64,000 nucleotides of DNA from Vibrio algicola (GCF_009601765.2 NZ_CP045699.1:62001-126000); one strand, 5' to 3'; shown: positions 45,773 through 58,434, counted from the first letter of the stretch. The notes: generated by a model not told the origin, from the letters alone. Numbers and translations are program-made.

Positions 45773-45830
45773 GCCTAGTTTTATTTTGATTACCATATAA
45801 ACTTATTGTTAACTTTAAAAGAGAATTGTT

Positions 45831-46199
45831 ATGTCTATTACTAACGAGCAAATCCTAGACGCAGTTGCAGAAATGTCTGTAATGCAAGTTGTTGAGCTTA
45901 TCGAAGCTATGGAAGAAAAATTCGGCGTTTCAGCTGCTGCAGCTGTTGTTGCTGGTGGCGCTGCTGCAGGTGATTCTGCAGAAGAGCAAACTGAATTTGA
46001 CGTGATCCTAACTGCTGTTGGCGGAAACAAGGTTTCTGTAATCAAAGCAGTACGTGGCGCTACAGGTCTTGGCCTGAAAGAAGCTAAAGGTCTAGTTGAC
46101 GCAGCTCCTGCTCCACTAAAAGAAGCTGTTTCTAAAGAAGAAGCTGAAGCTCTTAAAGCAACTCTAGAAGAAGCTGGTGCTTCTGTTGAAGTTAAATAA
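45831..46199 (+). CDS. rplL: 50S ribosomal protein L7/L12
   Basis: L7/L12 recruits translation factors to the ribosome. It has 122 residues: an N-terminal dimerisation domain ([30 protein letters not shown]), an alanine-rich hinge and a C-terminal domain with [23 protein letters not shown]. It is followed by the attenuator before rpoB. Confidence 0.99.
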   Translation: MSITNEQILDAVAEMSVMQVVELIEAMEEKFGVSAAAAVVAGGAAAGDSAEEQTEFDVILTAVGGNKVSVIKAVRGATGLGLKEAKGLVDAAPAPLKEAVSKEEAEALKATLEEAGASVEVK

Positions 46200-46231
46200 T
46201 TTTTATTTAATTTCTTAGCCGCAAGGCTAAT

Positions 46232-46262
46232 GGCTGGTGGTTTATTAACCACCGGCCTTTTT
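46232..46262 (+). terminator. Attenuator between rplL and rpoB
   Basis: ggctggtggtt and aaccaccggcc form an 11 bp stem around loop TATT, followed by TTTTT. As in E. coli, it should stop most but not all transcripts so that rpoBC is made at a lower level than rplJL. The 214 bases that follow, up to rpoB, form a leader with several small hairpins, such as acagtg / cactgt near 46380. Confidence 0.9.
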
Positions 46263-46476
46263 GCGCTGTAGGGTTTAGGTTAATTTTCCCGCTGTTTAAT
46301 CGCCTAAGTCTAAGCAAAAAACACTTCTAAGGTTCGGCTGAAATGATTTTTCAGGTGAGGTTAGGGTGTCACTACAAAAAACAGTGTTGTTAGTCACTGT
46401 CCCCGTGTTACCAATGTAATTGGTTGCAACGTGTTATGGGCAGTTCGGGTCACTTATCAGCTAGCTGAGGAACCCC

Positions 46477-49400
46477 ATGGTTTACTCTTACACCGAGAAA
46501 AAGCGCATCCGTAAGGACTTTGGACAACGTCCACAAGTTTTGGACGTACCATACTTGCTATCAATGCAGCTTGATTCATTTGACAAGTTCATTGAGCAAG
46601 ATCCTGAAGGTCAATATGGTCTGGAAGCTGCCTTCCGTTCTGTTTTTCCAATTCAGAGCTACAACGGCAATTCTGAACTGCAATACGTTAGCTACCGTCT
46701 TGGTGAGCCAGTATTTGACGTTAAAGAATGTCAAGTTCGAGGCATCACTTATTCGAAGCCACTACGCGTAAAATTACGTTTAGTTGTTTTTGATAAGGAA
46801 GCACCAGCAGGTACCGTAAAAGACATCAAAGAACAAGAAGTCTACATGGGCGAAATTCCGCTTATGACAGACAATGGTACCTTCGTAATCAATGGTACTG
46901 AGAGGGTTATCGTATCCCAGTTGCACCGAAGCCCAGGCGTGTTCTTCGACAGCGATAAAGGTAAAACTCACTCATCAGGAAAAGTGCTTTATAACGCACG
47001 TGTTATTCCTTACCGTGGTTCATGGTTAGATTTTGAGTTTGATCCAAAAGATAACTTATACGTTCGTATTGACCGTCGTCGTAAATTACCGGCGTCTATC
47101 ATTTTACGTGCGTTACACAAAACCACTGAAGAGATCTTAGATATCTTCTTCGAAAAAGTGCGTTTTGAAGTAAAAGAACAAGCTCTATTAATGGAGTTAG
47201 TTCCTGATCGCCTACGTGGTGAGACCGCTTCTTTCGATATCGAAGCAAACGGTACAGTTTACGTAGAAGCAGGTCGTCGTGTTACTGCTCGTCATATTCG
47301 TAACCTAGAAAAAGATGGCGTGGAATTCATTGAAGTTCCAGTTGAATACATCGTAGGTAAAGTGGCTTCTAAAGATTATATCGATGAAGCGACTGGCGAA
47401 ATTATCGTTGCAGCAAACCAAGAAATTTCTTTAGAAGCATTGGCAACTCTGTCTCAAGCTGGCTACAAGCAACTTGAAGTATTGTTTACCAATGATCTAG
47501 ACCATGGCCCATTCATGTCTGACACCTTACGTGTCGACAGCACCACCGATCGCATTTCTGCACTAGTAGAAATCTATCGCATGATGCGCCCTGGCGAGCC
47601 ACCAACCAAAGAAGCTGCTGAATCATTATTCAATAGCTTGTTCTTTGCTGTAGAGCGTTATGACTTATCGACGGTTGGTCGTATGAAGTTTAACAGCTCA
47701 ATTGATCGTCCAGATGCTCAAGAACAAAGTATTCTTGATGAAACTGACATCATTGCAGTAATGAAGAAACTGATCGGTATTCGTAACGGTCAAGGTGAAG
47801 TCGATGATATCGATCACCTTGGAAACCGTCGTATCCGTTCTGTTGGTGAAATGGCAGAAAACCAATTCCGTGTTGGTCTAGTCCGTGTTGAACGTGCAGT
47901 GAAAGAACGTCTAAGTCTTGGTGATTTAGATGCGATCATGCCACAAGATCTTATCAATGCTAAGCCGATATCGGCGGCAGTGAAAGAGTTCTTCGGCTCA
48001 TCACAGCTTTCTCAATTTATGGATCAGAACAACCCGTTGTCAGAAGTGACGCACAAACGTCGTATTTCTGCATTAGGTCCTGGTGGTTTGACGCGTGAGC
48101 GCGCTGGTTTTGAAGTACGTGATGTTCACGTAACTCACTACGGTCGTTTATGTCCAATCGAAACACCAGAAGGTCCAAACATCGGTCTAATCAACTCATT
48201 GTCAGCGTTTGCTCGTTGTAATGAATATGGTTTCCTAGAAACGCCTTACCGTCGCGTTGTTGATGGTGTTGTGACTGAAGATGTGGATTACCTATCAGCG
48301 ATTGAAGAAGGTCAGTTTGTTATCGCTCAGGCGAATGCACACTTGACTGAAGACAGTCACTTTGCTGAAGAGTTGATCACAGCTCGTCAAAAAGGTGAAT
48401 CTGGTCTACACCCACGTGATCATGTTAATTACATGGACGTGGCAACAAACCAAGTTGTATCTATCGCCGCTTCGCTTATCCCGTTCCTAGAACACGATGA
48501 TGCGAACCGTGCATTGATGGGTGCCAACATGCAACGTCAAGCGGTTCCAACTCTACGCGCTGATAAGCCGTTAGTTGGTACTGGTATTGAGCGTAATGTA
48601 GCGGTCGATTCAGGTGTGACAGCAGTTGCTAAACGTGGTGGTACAATCCAGTCCGTTGATGCATCTCGTATCGTACTTAAAGTTAACGAAGAAGAGTTAG
48701 TACCTGGCGAAGCTGGTATCGACATCTACAACTTAACTAAGTACACCCGTTCGAACCAAAACACATGTATTAACCAACGCCCGACCGTGCTACCTGGTGA
48801 ACCAGTATCACGTGGTGATGTTATTGCCGATGGTCCTTCAACCGACCTTGGTGAACTTGCGCTTGGCCAAAACATGCGTATCGCATTTATGCCTTGGAAT
48901 GGTTACAACTTCGAAGATTCAATCTTAGTCTCTGAGCGAGTTGTTCAAGAAGACCGTTTCACCACGATCCACATCCAAGAGCTTTCTTGTGTGGCGCGTG
49001 ATACCAAACTTGGCAGCGAAGAAATTACCGCTGATATTCCAAACGTAGGTGAGTCTGCTCTGTCTAAACTAGACGAGTCAGGTATCGTTTACATTGGTGC
49101 TGAAGTGAAGGGTGGCGACATCTTAGTGGGTAAAGTAACCCCTAAAGGTGAAACTCAACTGACGCCTGAAGAGAAGCTTTTACGAGCTATCTTTGGTGAA
49201 AAAGCATCAGATGTTAAAGATACGTCTCTACGCGTACCTAACTCTGTATCAGGTACGATCATCGATGTTCAAGTCTTTACTCGCGATGGCGTAGAAAAAG
49301 ACAAGCGTGCACTTGAAATTGAACAAATGCAGCTGAAAGAAGCGAAGAAAGATTTGACTGAAGAGTTCCAAATCTTAGAAGGCGGCCTATTGGCACGTGT

Positions 49401-50505
49401 TCGTTCACTTCTTCTATCTGGCGGTTTCTCTGAAGCTCGTCTAGATGCGATTGATCGTAAGCAATGGTTAGTACAAACATTAGAAGATGATGCACTTCAA
49501 TCTCAACTTGAGCAGCTTGCTGAGCAATGGGATGAAATCAAAGCTGATTTTGATAAAAAGTTTGAAACCAAACGTCGTAAAATCACACAAGGTGATGATC
49601 TTGCTCCGGGTGTACAGAAAATTGTTAAGGTTTACCTTGCAGTTAAACGTCGCATTCAACCGGGTGACAAGATGGCGGGTCGTCATGGTAACAAGGGTGT
49701 TATCTCTAAGATTAACCCTGTTGAAGACATGCCTTACGATAATAAAGGTCAACCGGTTGATATCGTGCTAAACCCACTGGGTGTACCGTCACGTATGAAC
49801 ATCGGTCAGATCCTAGAAGTTCACTTAGGTCTGGCTGCGAAAGGCATCGGTGACAAGATCAACCAAATGGTTAAAGAGCAGCAAGAACTGCATAAGTTCC
49901 GCGAGTTCTTACAGAAGGTTTATGATCTAGGTGATACTCGTCAAGACGTCGATATTGCTGAATTGTCTGATGATGAAGTTCGCACACTAGTTAAAAACTT
50001 ACGTGGTGGTCTACCGATCGCTACTCCAGTTTTTGACGGTGCAAATGAAACATCAATTAAAGAACTGCTAGCACTTGCAGACCTTCCAACTTCAGGTCAA
50101 TTGGAGTTGTTTGATGGTCGTACTGGTGACCAGTTTGAGCGTCCTGTAACCGTGGGTTACATGTACATGCTGAAACTGAACCACTTGGTCGACGACAAGA
50201 TGCACGCACGTTCTACTGGTTCGTACAGCCTAGTAACTCAGCAACCACTTGGTGGTAAAGCTCAGTTCGGTGGCCAGCGTTTCGGTGAGATGGAAGTATG
50301 GGCACTAGAAGCATACGGTGCCGCTTACACCTTGCAAGAAATGCTAACGGTTAAGTCTGATGATGTGAATGGTCGTACTAAGATGTATAAAAACATCGTA
50401 GATGGCGATCACAGCATGGACCCTGGAATGCCGGAATCATTCAACGTATTGTTGAAAGAAATTCGCTCTCTAGGTATTAACATCGAACTAGAAGACAAAG
50501 AGTAA
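46477..50505 (+). CDS. rpoB: RNA polymerase beta subunit
   Basis: RpoB with RpoC forms the catalytic centre of RNA polymerase. It has 1342 residues, the same as E. coli. The rifampicin-binding region ([31 protein letters not shown], near 508-538) has the wild-type form. [13 protein letters not shown], the conserved lysine block, and the C-terminal MYKNIVDG are present. Strong codon bias. Confidence 0.99.
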   Translation: MVYSYTEKKRIRKDFGQRPQVLDVPYLLSMQLDSFDKFIEQDPEGQYGLEAAFRSVFPIQSYNGNSELQYVSYRLGEPVFDVKECQVRGITYSKPLRVKLRLVVFDKEAPAGTVKDIKEQEVYMGEIPLMTDNGTFVINGTERVIVSQLHRSPGVFFDSDKGKTHSSGKVLYNARVIPYRGSWLDFEFDPKDNLYVRIDRRRKLPASIILRALHKTTEEILDIFFEKVRFEVKEQALLMELVPDRLRGETASFDIEANGTVYVEAGRRVTARHIRNLEKDGVEFIEVPVEYIVGKVASKDYIDEATGEIIVAANQEISLEALATLSQAGYKQLEVLFTNDLDHGPFMSDTLRVDSTTDRISALVEIYRMMRPGEPPTKEAAESLFNSLFFAVERYDLSTVGRMKFNSSIDRPDAQEQSILDETDIIAVMKKLIGIRNGQGEVDDIDHLGNRRIRSVGEMAENQFRVGLVRVERAVKERLSLGDLDAIMPQDLINAKPISAAVKEFFGSSQLSQFMDQNNPLSEVTHKRRISALGPGGLTRERAGFEVRDVHVTHYGRLCPIETPEGPNIGLINSLSAFARCNEYGFLETPYRRVVDGVVTEDVDYLSAIEEGQFVIAQANAHLTEDSHFAEELITARQKGESGLHPRDHVNYMDVATNQVVSIAASLIPFLEHDDANRALMGANMQRQAVPTLRADKPLVGTGIERNVAVDSGVTAVAKRGGTIQSVDASRIVLKVNEEELVPGEAGIDIYNLTKYTRSNQNTCINQRPTVLPGEPVSRGDVIADGPSTDLGELALGQNMRIAFMPWNGYNFEDSILVSERVVQEDRFTTIHIQELSCVARDTKLGSEEITADIPNVGESALSKLDESGIVYIGAEVKGGDILVGKVTPKGETQLTPEEKLLRAIFGEKASDVKDTSLRVPNSVSGTIIDVQVFTRDGVEKDKRALEIEQMQLKEAKKDLTEEFQILEGGLLARVRSLLLSGGFSEARLDAIDRKQWLVQTLEDDALQSQLEQLAEQWDEIKADFDKKFETKRRKITQGDDLAPGVQKIVKVYLAVKRRIQPGDKMAGRHGNKGVISKINPVEDMPYDNKGQPVDIVLNPLGVPSRMNIGQILEVHLGLAAKGIGDKINQMVKEQQELHKFREFLQKVYDLGDTRQDVDIAELSDDEVRTLVKNLRGGLPIATPVFDGANETSIKELLALADLPTSGQLELFDGRTGDQFERPVTVGYMYMLKLNHLVDDKMHARSTGSYSLVTQQPLGGKAQFGGQRFGEMEVWALEAYGAAYTLQEMLTVKSDDVNGRTKMYKNIVDGDHSMDPGMPESFNVLLKEIRSLGINIELEDKE

Positions 50506-50564
50506 TTATTATTTGCAGTCAAAAGGCTGCAAGTAATATAGCACCTTGGATTAACCCGGTAGAA

Positions 50565-50590
50565 AAGAGGCGTTCAACCGAGCGCCTCTT
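50565..50590 (+). other. Hairpin between rpoB and rpoC
   Basis: aagaggcg (50565-50572) and cgcctctt (50583-50590) pair around a 10-base loop, with no T-run. A smaller hairpin ttgcag / ctgcaa lies at 50513-50532. They probably affect message processing in the rpoBC gap. Confidence 0.55.
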
Positions 50591-50611
50591 AACTCCTTAC
50601 AGGAGCTGATT

Positions 50612-53600
50612 GTGAAAGATTTACTGAACTTTCTAAAAGCACAGCATAAGACCGAAGAATTTGATGCAATCAAAATCGGTCTAGCTTCTCCAGACATGAT
50701 TCGTTCATGGTCTTTCGGTGAAGTTAAAAAGCCAGAAACTATTAACTATCGTACGTTCAAACCAGAGCGCGACGGTTTATTCTGTGCTCGTATTTTTGGC
50801 CCAGTAAAAGACTACGAATGTCTTTGTGGCAAATACAAACGATTGAAGCACCGTGGTGTTATCTGTGAGAAGTGTGGCGTAGAAGTTACACAAACTAAAG
50901 TTCGTCGTGACCGCATGGGCCACATCGAATTAGCTTCTCCAGTAGCGCACATCTGGTTCCTTAAATCACTACCATCTCGTATCGGCCTATTAATGGATAT
51001 TCCGCTACGTGACATCGAACGTGTTCTTTACTTCGAAATGTATGTAGTGACTGAACCTGGCATGACTGATCTTGAAAAAGGTCAAATGCTAACGGAAGAA
51101 GAATATCTAGACCGCTTAGAAGAGTGGGGCGACGAGTTTACAGCTAAAATGGGCGCTGAAGCGATCAAAGATCTGCTACACACCATGGATATGAACGCAG
51201 AAGTTGAAATGATGCGTGAAGAGCTAGAAACCACTAACTCTGAAACTAAGCGTAAAAAACTGACTAAGCGTCTGAAGCTGGTTGAAGCATTTATCCAATC
51301 AGGTAATAACCCTGAGTGGATGATCTTAACTGTACTTCCAGTATTGCCGCCAGATCTACGTCCTCTAGTACCACTAGATGGCGGTCGTTTTGCGACTTCA
51401 GATCTGAACGACTTATACCGTCGCGTGATCAACCGTAATAACCGTTTGAAACGTCTTCTAGACTTATCCGCTCCAGACATCATCGTACGTAACGAAAAGC
51501 GTATGTTGCAAGAGTCTGTTGATGCGCTTCTAGATAACGGTCGTCGCGGTCGTGCGATCACAGGTTCTAACAAGCGTCCTCTTAAATCTTTGGCTGATAT
51601 GATCAAAGGTAAGCAAGGTCGTTTCCGTCAGAACTTACTTGGTAAACGTGTAGATTACTCTGGCCGTTCTGTAATCACAGTAGGTCCATACCTTCGTTTA
51701 CACCAGTGTGGTCTTCCTAAGAAGATGGCACTAGAACTATTTAAACCATTTATCTACAGCAAGTTAGAATCGCGTGGCATGGCTACAACGATTAAAGCGG
51801 CTAAGAAAATGGTTGAGCGCGAAGAGCCGATCGTTTGGGATATCCTAGACGAAGTTATCCGCGAACACCCAGTTCTACTTAACCGTGCACCAACACTTCA
51901 CCGTCTTGGTATTCAAGCATTCGAACCTGTACTTATCGAAGGTAAAGCGATTCAGCTTCACCCACTAGTGTGTGCGGCATATAACGCCGACTTCGATGGT
52001 GACCAAATGGCGGTACACGTACCGTTAACATTGGAAGCGCAGCTTGAAGCACGTACGTTAATGATGTCAACCAACAACATCCTTTCACCAGCATCTGGTG
52101 ATCCAATCATCGTACCTTCTCAGGACGTTGTATTGGGTCTTTACTACATGACTCGTGACAAGATCAATGTTAAAGGTGAAGGTATGTACCTTGCTGGCCC
52201 TGCAGAGGCTGAAAAGGCATACCGTACTAAGACTGCTGAGCTACATGCTCGCGTTAAAGTACGTATCACTGAAACCGTGGTTGATGAAGATGGTAACAGC
52301 ACAACAAATACAGCAATGCGTGAAACCACTGTTGGTCGTGCAATGCTTTGGCAGATCGTACCAAAAGGCCTTCCTTTTGAAATCGTGAACCAAAAATTAG
52401 GTAAGAAGCAAATTTCTGTCCTATTGAATGAGTGTTACCGTAAGCTTGGTCTAAAAGATACCGTAATCTTTGCTGACCAAATCATGTACACAGGTTTTGC
52501 ATACGCTGCACTTTCTGGTGTTTCTGTTGGTATCAACGATATGGTTGTACCGGCTGCTAAATACACTGAAATTTCAGCTGCTGAAGAAGAAGTACGTGAA
52601 ATCCAAGAACAATTCCAGTCAGGTCTTGTTACTGCGGGTGAGCGCTACAACAAAGTTATCGATATCTGGGCGTCTACCAACGACCGCGTTGCAAAAGCAA
52701 TGATGGATAACCTTTCTTTTGAAACCGTAGTTAACCGTGATGGCGTAGAAGAACAACAAGAATCGTTTAACAGCATCTACATGATGGCTGACTCCGGTGC
52801 TCGTGGTTCTGCAGCGCAGATTCGTCAGTTAGCCGGTATGCGTGGTCTGATGGCGCGTCCAGATGGTTCAATCATCGAAACGCCGATCACTGCAAACTTT
52901 AAAGAAGGTCTAAACGTACTTCAGTACTTCATCTCAACTCACGGTGCTCGTAAAGGTTTGGCCGATACCGCACTGAAAACAGCGAACTCGGGTTACCTGA
53001 CTCGTCGTTTAGTAGATGTTGCACAAGACGTTGTGGTTACCGAACCAGATTGTGGCACTTTCGCGGGTATCGACATGATGCCTCACATCGAAGGTGGTGA
53101 CGTTAAAGTTGCACTGACAGAGCTTGCGCTTGGTCGTGTGGTAGCAGAAGACGTAATCAAGCCTGGTAGCAGTGAAGTTCTTGTTCCGCGCAACACTTTG
53201 ATTGATGAGAAGTGGTGTCAAATTCTGGAAGAGAACTCTGTTGACAGCATGCGTGTACGTTCAGTCGTAACCTGTGAAGCTGACTTCGGTTGTTGTGCCA
53301 ACTGTTACGGTCGTGACCTAGCACGTGGTCACCTAGTAAACCAAGGTGAAGCAGTCGGCGTTATCGCTGCTCAGTCTATCGGTGAACCTGGTACACAGCT
53401 AACCATGCGTACGTTCCACATCGGTGGTGCAGCATCAACGGCAGCAGCAGAAAACAGCATTCAAGCGAAAACAACCGGTACTGTGAAACTTCACAATGCT
53501 AAGTTTGTTATCAATAAAGATAAGAAACTGGTTATCACTTCTCGTGCATCTGAGATGACGATTATTGATGAGTTTGGCCGTACTAAAGAGAAGCACAAAC

Positions 53601-54811
53601 TTCCTTACGGTTCTATGCTAAGCAAAGGCGATAACGAAGCGGTAACAGTGGGCGACATCGTTGCTAACTGGGAAGCGCACACCATGCCAATCATCACTGA
53701 AGTGGCAGGTCGTATCCAATTTGTTGACATGATTGATGGTGTAACCATTTCTCGCCAAACTGATGACCTAACTGGCCTATCTTCAAGTGAAGTAGTAGAC
53801 CCAGCACAGCGTTCAACAGCGGGTAAAGATATGCGTCCAGCCATTAAACTGGTTGATGCACAAGGTAACGATGTGATGATCCCTGGTACTGATATGCCAG
53901 CGAACTACTTCTTACCGGGTAAAGCTATCGTAAACATCGAAGATGGCGCTGAAGTTGGCATTGGTGACACATTATCTCGTATCCCTCAAAAATCGAGCGG
54001 AAACAAAGATATCACCGGTGGTCTTCCTCGCGTAGCTGACTTGTTTGAAGCACGTAAACCAAAAGAGCCTGCGATCCTTGCTGAGCACACAGGTACTGTG
54101 TCGTTTGGTAAAGAAACCAAAGGTAAGCGTCGTCTATTGATCACTCGCGAAGGCGGTGACGTTTATGAAGAAATGATTCATAAACATCGTCAGCTGAACG
54201 TATTTGAAGGTGAAAAAGTAGAACGTGGTGACGTTATCTCTGATGGTCCTGAGACTCCGCATGACATCCTACGTTTACGTGGTATTCACGCTGTAACTCA
54301 GTACATTGCTAACGAAGTTCAAGAAGTTTACCGCTTACAAGGCGTTAAGATTAACGATAAGCACATTGAGACTATCGTTCGTCAAATGCTACGTAAGTGT
54401 ACAATCACCCATTCTGGTGATTCTGAATTCCTTGCAGGCGAGCAAGTTGAATTCGCACAAGTAACCATTGCTAACCGTAAATTAGAAGCGGAAGGTAAAG
54501 AGCTTGTACGTTTTGAACGTGACTTACTCGGTATTACTAAAGCGTCTCTAGCAACTGAGTCGTTCATCTCGGCAGCATCGTTCCAAGAAACGACGCGCGT
54601 ACTTACTGAAGCTGCGGTTTCTGGTAAGCGTGATGAGCTACGTGGCTTGAAAGAGAACGTAATTGTAGGTCGTCTGATCCCAGCGGGTACAGGTTATGCT
54701 TACCATCAAGAGCGTCAGAAAGAACTCGCAGGCCAAGAACAAGGTCCTTCTGCTGAGCAAGCTACTGACAATCTAGCAGCACTTCTTAATGCAGGATTCT
54801 CTGAAGAGTAA
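50612..54811 (+). CDS. rpoC: RNA polymerase beta' subunit
   Basis: RpoC carries the active-site magnesium motif [12 protein letters not shown], and two zinc sites: [20 protein letters not shown] near residue 70 and [11 protein letters not shown] near 890. It has 1399 residues from a GTG start with AGGAG at 50601-50605. The trigger loop region and C-terminal omega-binding end are intact. A terminator follows at once. Confidence 0.99.
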   Translation: MKDLLNFLKAQHKTEEFDAIKIGLASPDMIRSWSFGEVKKPETINYRTFKPERDGLFCARIFGPVKDYECLCGKYKRLKHRGVICEKCGVEVTQTKVRRDRMGHIELASPVAHIWFLKSLPSRIGLLMDIPLRDIERVLYFEMYVVTEPGMTDLEKGQMLTEEEYLDRLEEWGDEFTAKMGAEAIKDLLHTMDMNAEVEMMREELETTNSETKRKKLTKRLKLVEAFIQSGNNPEWMILTVLPVLPPDLRPLVPLDGGRFATSDLNDLYRRVINRNNRLKRLLDLSAPDIIVRNEKRMLQESVDALLDNGRRGRAITGSNKRPLKSLADMIKGKQGRFRQNLLGKRVDYSGRSVITVGPYLRLHQCGLPKKMALELFKPFIYSKLESRGMATTIKAAKKMVEREEPIVWDILDEVIREHPVLLNRAPTLHRLGIQAFEPVLIEGKAIQLHPLVCAAYNADFDGDQMAVHVPLTLEAQLEARTLMMSTNNILSPASGDPIIVPSQDVVLGLYYMTRDKINVKGEGMYLAGPAEAEKAYRTKTAELHARVKVRITETVVDEDGNSTTNTAMRETTVGRAMLWQIVPKGLPFEIVNQKLGKKQISVLLNECYRKLGLKDTVIFADQIMYTGFAYAALSGVSVGINDMVVPAAKYTEISAAEEEVREIQEQFQSGLVTAGERYNKVIDIWASTNDRVAKAMMDNLSFETVVNRDGVEEQQESFNSIYMMADSGARGSAAQIRQLAGMRGLMARPDGSIIETPITANFKEGLNVLQYFISTHGARKGLADTALKTANSGYLTRRLVDVAQDVVVTEPDCGTFAGIDMMPHIEGGDVKVALTELALGRVVAEDVIKPGSSEVLVPRNTLIDEKWCQILEENSVDSMRVRSVVTCEADFGCCANCYGRDLARGHLVNQGEAVGVIAAQSIGEPGTQLTMRTFHIGGAASTAAAENSIQAKTTGTVKLHNAKFVINKDKKLVITSRASEMTIIDEFGRTKEKHKLPYGSMLSKGDNEAVTVGDIVANWEAHTMPIITEVAGRIQFVDMIDGVTISRQTDDLTGLSSSEVVDPAQRSTAGKDMRPAIKLVDAQGNDVMIPGTDMPANYFLPGKAIVNIEDGAEVGIGDTLSRIPQKSSGNKDITGGLPRVADLFEARKPKEPAILAEHTGTVSFGKETKGKRRLLITREGGDVYEEMIHKHRQLNVFEGEKVERGDVISDGPETPHDILRLRGIHAVTQYIANEVQEVYRLQGVKINDKHIETIVRQMLRKCTITHSGDSEFLAGEQVEFAQVTIANRKLEAEGKELVRFERDLLGITKASLATESFISAASFQETTRVLTEAAVSGKRDELRGLKENVIVGRLIPAGTGYAYHQERQKELAGQEQGPSAEQATDNLAALLNAGFSEE

Positions 54812-54850
54812 AATCTAACGAGTATTTTCATTATTGAATGACAGCGTATT

Positions 54851-54874
54851 AAAGGCACCTTCGGGTGCCTTTTT
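54851..54874 (+). terminator. Terminator of the rpoBC operon
   Basis: aaaggcacc and ggtgccttt around a TTCG tetraloop, followed by TTTTT, 40 bp after the rpoC stop. Confidence 0.95.
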
Positions 54875-55194
54875 GTTTATCTGTGATAAATCCTGTTATT
54901 GCGCCGACCCATTTTAATCACCAAACCATCCCGTTAGTGTTATATGCAGGCTTGCTTGCCTCGATTGTGGCACCTTGGTGTTGGATGATGGGCATTGAGC
55001 ATTTAGGGGTAGACAAAGCGGCGATATTTATGAATTTAATGCCCGCGGTAACCGCCATTTTAGCCAGTTTTATTTTGCATGAGAAACTGACATTATTTCA
55101 TTATATTGGAATGGGGTTAATTATTGGCGGCGTGATCTTGGCACAGAAAAGTCGCAGCAGTAAGCCAATGGTTGCGGAGATCCCACAAAAATAA
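54865..55194 (+). pseudogene. 5'-truncated EamA/DMT transporter remnant
   Basis: Only the last third of an EamA transporter is present: about 100 residues with PLVLYAGLLASIVAPWCWMMGIEHLGVDKAAIFMNLMPAVTAILASFILHEKLTLFHYIGMGLIIGG, which is the final three helices of a normal 300-residue protein. The frame begins inside the rpoC terminator, so the front of the gene was lost there. No ribosome site is visible. In E. coli the thiamine operon lies in this spot between rpoC and rsd, so the site has been rearranged. Confidence 0.75.
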
Positions 55195-55201
55195 ACCCGT
55201 T

Positions 55202-55233
55202 ATTTATCGCCAACCATGTGGCTGGCGATAAAT
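55202..55233. other. Hairpin between the EamA remnant and rsd
   Basis: tttatcgcca and tggcgataaa form a perfect 10 bp stem (extended by ACC/GGC with a mismatch inside) between convergent units. T-runs are weak on both strands, so it is a terminator only by position. Confidence 0.5.
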
Positions 55234-55274
55234 GATAGCTGTCATATTATATCAGCAGTGAAATGAAGGTTTGC

Positions 55275-55763
55275 TTATGCCCCTGGCGGGATCTCTAAGC
55301 TTTCAGCAATCATTTGGATCAATTGATCTTCTAAGCCAAACCGCTCTTCCATTACTTCGCCAATAACCGATAAGTCCAGATCAAAATCTTCGAGCTCATC
55401 TTCAGCAGATACATCGGCATATTTATCGGTGTAGTTAAGCAGTGGCTCTGTGGTTTTAACAATATCAAAATAAGTACGATCGATTTCTTCGGTTGGTGAA
55501 AAACCAGTGGAGTGCCATTTAGCCATCACCATATCGTAAATTTTAAAGTGCCCTTCAGAAATGTAATCCACCACTTGTTGGCAGAAGGTTTGTAGTTCGT
55601 CAGGAGAAGGTAGCTTAGTCAGGGCCGTTTTATTGGAATTGGGTTTTAACGCCGCAAGCTTACAATATTCAACAATCAAAACCTGTCGTGTTTCAAGCCA
55701 ATGATCGATAACGTCACTAGAGCCACCAAACTGGGCTTGAGTTTGTTTTAATTTATTTAGCAT
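55275..55763 (-). CDS. rsd: Regulator of sigma D, Rsd
   Basis: Rsd binds the housekeeping sigma factor RpoD in stationary phase and frees core polymerase for other sigma factors; in E. coli it also stimulates SpoT. It has 162 residues, all helical, with MLNKLKQTQAQFGGSSDVIDHWLETRQ, FCQQVVDYISEGHFKIYD and IGEVMEERFGLEDQLI as family text. The neighbouring divergent nudC and hemE fit the rsd-nudC-hemE order of E. coli. Confidence 0.93.
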   Translation of the reverse strand: MLNKLKQTQAQFGGSSDVIDHWLETRQVLIVEYCKLAALKPNSNKTALTKLPSPDELQTFCQQVVDYISEGHFKIYDMVMAKWHSTGFSPTEEIDRTYFDIVKTTEPLLNYTDKYADVSAEDELEDFDLDLSVIGEVMEERFGLEDQLIQMIAESLEIPPGA

Positions 55764-55944
55764 GGCGATATCCTCATTATTGCTATCACGATATCAAGGT
55801 GAATAGCGTCTCTACACGGTAGAGAATCCTTTTTTATAGTGTATACCATAATGTTGTAAGTGATTGTCCAATACCTCGGATAACCACTGGTATCAAATTA
55901 GATTGCCAGTAAAATGGGGTAACTTCAAGCAATGAGAGAAGCGG

Positions 55945-56718
55945 ATGTTAAATAAATATCAAAAAGTCTACTGGTGTATCGTTGATGGTAGCGAAATACA
56001 TTTTCCGACTCAAAATTTGCCATATTGTACTGCTGAAGAGTTAGCGATTCCGTTAGAACAGGCGATTTCTATTGGTACTTATCTCAATAAGCCATGCTAT
56101 TGGGTCAACGCCAGCGAGCTTGATGCGGTATTGGAAATGACGCCATTACGAGAACTCCTGCCGCAACCTGAAGCGTTATTTCTTATTGCTAGTCGTGCAG
56201 TACAGTTTGGCCATATGTATGCCAGTCAGCGGTTTTGCTCTTATTGTGGTGGCCGAAACCATCTTAATCATAATCAAATTGCAATGCAGTGCAGCGATTG
56301 CCGCACCTTACATTATCCACGTATTTTCCCATCGATTATTGTCGCCATCCAAAAAGACAATCAGATCCTACTGGCGAACCATGCGCGACACAAAGGAGGC
56401 ATGTACACTGTGATTGCCGGATTTGTTGAGGTTGGTGAAACCTTAGAGCAATGTGTGGCGCGTGAGATCAAAGAAGAAACTGGCATCGAAGTAAAGAATA
56501 TTCGTTATTTTGGCAGCCAGCCATGGGCGTTTCCATCGAGTATGATGATGGCATTTTTAGCCGATCATGCTAGCGGCGAAATTAAAGTCGATAAAACAGA
56601 ACTGGCAGCAGCGGATTGGTTTGATAAGCAATCCCTACCGCCAATTGCGCCCAAAGGAACGATTGCTCGCGCCTTGATTGAACATGTTTTAGAGTGTGAT
56701 ATAACGGAACAGAAATAG
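55945..56718 (+). CDS. nudC: NAD+ pyrophosphatase / RNA deNADding enzyme NudC
   Basis: NudC removes the NAD cap from RNA and hydrolyses NADH. Its zinc ribbon is formed by C98, C101, C116 and C119. The Nudix box begins [23 protein letters not shown], and the NADH-specific SQPWAFPSS follows, so it is NudC and not another Nudix enzyme. It has 257 residues. The ribosome site is GAAGCGG. It is divergent from rsd. Confidence 0.96.
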   Translation: MLNKYQKVYWCIVDGSEIHFPTQNLPYCTAEELAIPLEQAISIGTYLNKPCYWVNASELDAVLEMTPLRELLPQPEALFLIASRAVQFGHMYASQRFCSYCGGRNHLNHNQIAMQCSDCRTLHYPRIFPSIIVAIQKDNQILLANHARHKGGMYTVIAGFVEVGETLEQCVAREIKEETGIEVKNIRYFGSQPWAFPSSMMMAFLADHASGEIKVDKTELAAADWFDKQSLPPIAPKGTIARALIEHVLECDITEQK

Positions 56719-56737
56719 CGCTAGAAGAATAAAAGAC

Positions 56738-56764
56738 AAAAAAAACCTCCGGGGGCGCCGGAGG
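56738..56764 (-). terminator. Leftward terminator between nudC and hemE
   Basis: cctccgg (56746-56752) pairs with ccggagg (56758-56764). Read on the minus strand, the stem is followed by eight T residues (the A-run at 56738-56745), so it should stop leftward transcription. No gene on the minus strand lies in the next 200 bases to the right. It may end a small RNA that starts in 56770-56960, or protect nudC from antisense transcription. Confidence 0.75.
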
Positions 56765-56989
56765 GATAAGTAAGATGTCGTTATGGTGCTGATCATCATA
56801 GGATCGAGCTAGTTATGATTTTCCATTAGCAAGGTGAATTGCTAATCAACAAATTATTAACAATTAAACCGGCGTAAGCAAACAGAGCCTGCATTTAATG
56901 TTGCAGAATATGATCTCTATTGCAAACCAATAGCAAAATGTGCGCTAGGTAATGGTAGAATATTGCCTTTCAATTTAGGGAAAGAAGAA

Positions 56990-58057
56990 ATGACTGAATT
57001 AAAAAATGATCGCTATTTAAGAGCTTTAATGAAAGAGCCTGTCGATCACACCCCAGTATGGATGATGCGCCAAGCGGGTCGTTATTTACCAGAATATCGT
57101 CAGACTCGTGGGGTCGCGGGTGATTTTATGTCACTGTGCAAAAACGCTGAATTAGCGTCTGAAGTGACATTACAGCCATTGAAACGTTTTCCATTAGATG
57201 CCGCTATTTTATTTTCAGACATCCTAACCATTCCTGATGCAATGGGTTTAGGCTTGTACTTTGAAGCGGGTGAGGGGCCAAAATTTGAACGCCCAATTAC
57301 CTGTAAAGCCGATGTCGATAAAATTGGCTTGCCAGATCCTGAAGGCGAACTGCAATACGTGATGAATGCAGTGCGTCAAATTCGTAAAGATCTGCAAGGT
57401 GAAGTGCCACTGATTGGTTTTTCTGGCAGCCCGTGGACACTTGCTACCTACATGGTTGAAGGCGGCAGTTCAAAAGCTTTCACTAAGATTAAGAAAATGA
57501 TGTATGCCGATCCAAGTATCTTGCATGCTTTATTAGATAAATTAGCCGATAGCGTAGTCGAGTATCTTAATGCTCAAATCAAAGCTGGCGCGCAATCGGT
57601 GATGGTGTTTGATACATGGGGTGGGGTATTAACGCCGCGTGATTACCAAGAATTCTCGTTGCAATATATGCACAAAATCGTCGATGGTTTGATCCGTGAA
57701 AACGATGGACGCCGTGTACCCGTGACGCTATTTACCAAAAATGGCGGTATGTGGCTTGAGAAAATCGCCGCCACAGGTTGTGATGCCATTGGTCTTGATT
57801 GGACCATTAATATTGCCGATGCAGTCGAGCGCGTAGGTGATAAAGTGGCACTGCAAGGTAATATGGATCCTTCTATTTTATATGCGCAACCAGAGCGTAT
57901 TCGTCAAGAAGTGGCGTCTATTTTAGCCGGCTTTGGTGATGCGGGTACGGGCCACGTGTTTAACTTAGGTCATGGTATCCATCTTGATGTACCGCCTGAA
58001 AATGCCGGTGTGTTTGTCGATGCCGTGCATGAGTTATCTAAGCCGTATCATAAGTAA
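56990..58057 (+). CDS. hemE: Uroporphyrinogen decarboxylase HemE
   Basis: HemE removes four carboxyl groups from uroporphyrinogen III in haem synthesis. [29 protein letters not shown] (substrate-binding arginines), [32 protein letters not shown] and GLDWTINI match the E. coli enzyme closely. I start at ATG 56990, giving 355 residues; the frame is open nine codons further upstream. The ribosome site AGGG is 9 bp away. Confidence 0.98.
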   Translation: MTELKNDRYLRALMKEPVDHTPVWMMRQAGRYLPEYRQTRGVAGDFMSLCKNAELASEVTLQPLKRFPLDAAILFSDILTIPDAMGLGLYFEAGEGPKFERPITCKADVDKIGLPDPEGELQYVMNAVRQIRKDLQGEVPLIGFSGSPWTLATYMVEGGSSKAFTKIKKMMYADPSILHALLDKLADSVVEYLNAQIKAGAQSVMVFDTWGGVLTPRDYQEFSLQYMHKIVDGLIRENDGRRVPVTLFTKNGGMWLEKIAATGCDAIGLDWTINIADAVERVGDKVALQGNMDPSILYAQPERIRQEVASILAGFGDAGTGHVFNLGHGIHLDVPPENAGVFVDAVHELSKPYHK

Positions 58058-58089
58058 TCGCCTTACTTAAAGCTTGATTGAATAACCGC

Positions 58090-58119
58090 AAAGCGTAGCC
58101 ATTGAGCTGCGCTTTTTTG
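58090..58119 (+). terminator. Terminator of hemE
   Basis: aagcgtagc (58091-58099) and gctgcgctt (58106-58114) pair (one G-U), followed by a T-run, 33 bp after the hemE stop. Confidence 0.9.
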
Positions 58120-58434
58120 TGCGGTATAAAAAGCACGCTATTACAGCGGGATATATTGCTATCCATATTGCTGTGGAGAAAAGTATTAAAGAACATGGAT
58201 GTTCTTTTTTAAGTGCCCATGGATGGTTTAAACGCCTTTTCGTAATCAGCAATATTGGTTAGCAAGTAGTTAGAAGATATATTATCAGATCGGATGAGTT
58301 GCGCTTTTATGTTATTGGCATAGAATGAACCTTTGATATTCACTCTGTGGATGAATTGAATTTTAAGCTCAAGTTTCATTGGCTTGTACTGACAACGATA
58401 TGGACATTAATCGAAACATGAGAGTGGATGACAA
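58120..58434. other. Noncoding stretch between hemE and the export operon
   Basis: No gene is seen in these 315 bases. At 58188-58210 a hairpin aaagaaca / tgttcttt with loop TGGA and a T-run looks like a plus-strand terminator, though nothing upstream needs it after the hemE terminator. It could end a short RNA or be a remnant. The promoter of the next operon should lie between it and 58434; no convincing boxes stand out. Confidence 0.6.

Noticed and set aside
56760-56815. Minus-strand frame MMISTITTSYLS as an attenuator leader peptide (threonine/isoleucine type)
   Set aside because: No stop codon before the terminator, no biosynthetic operon follows on that strand, and no ribosome site is clear.
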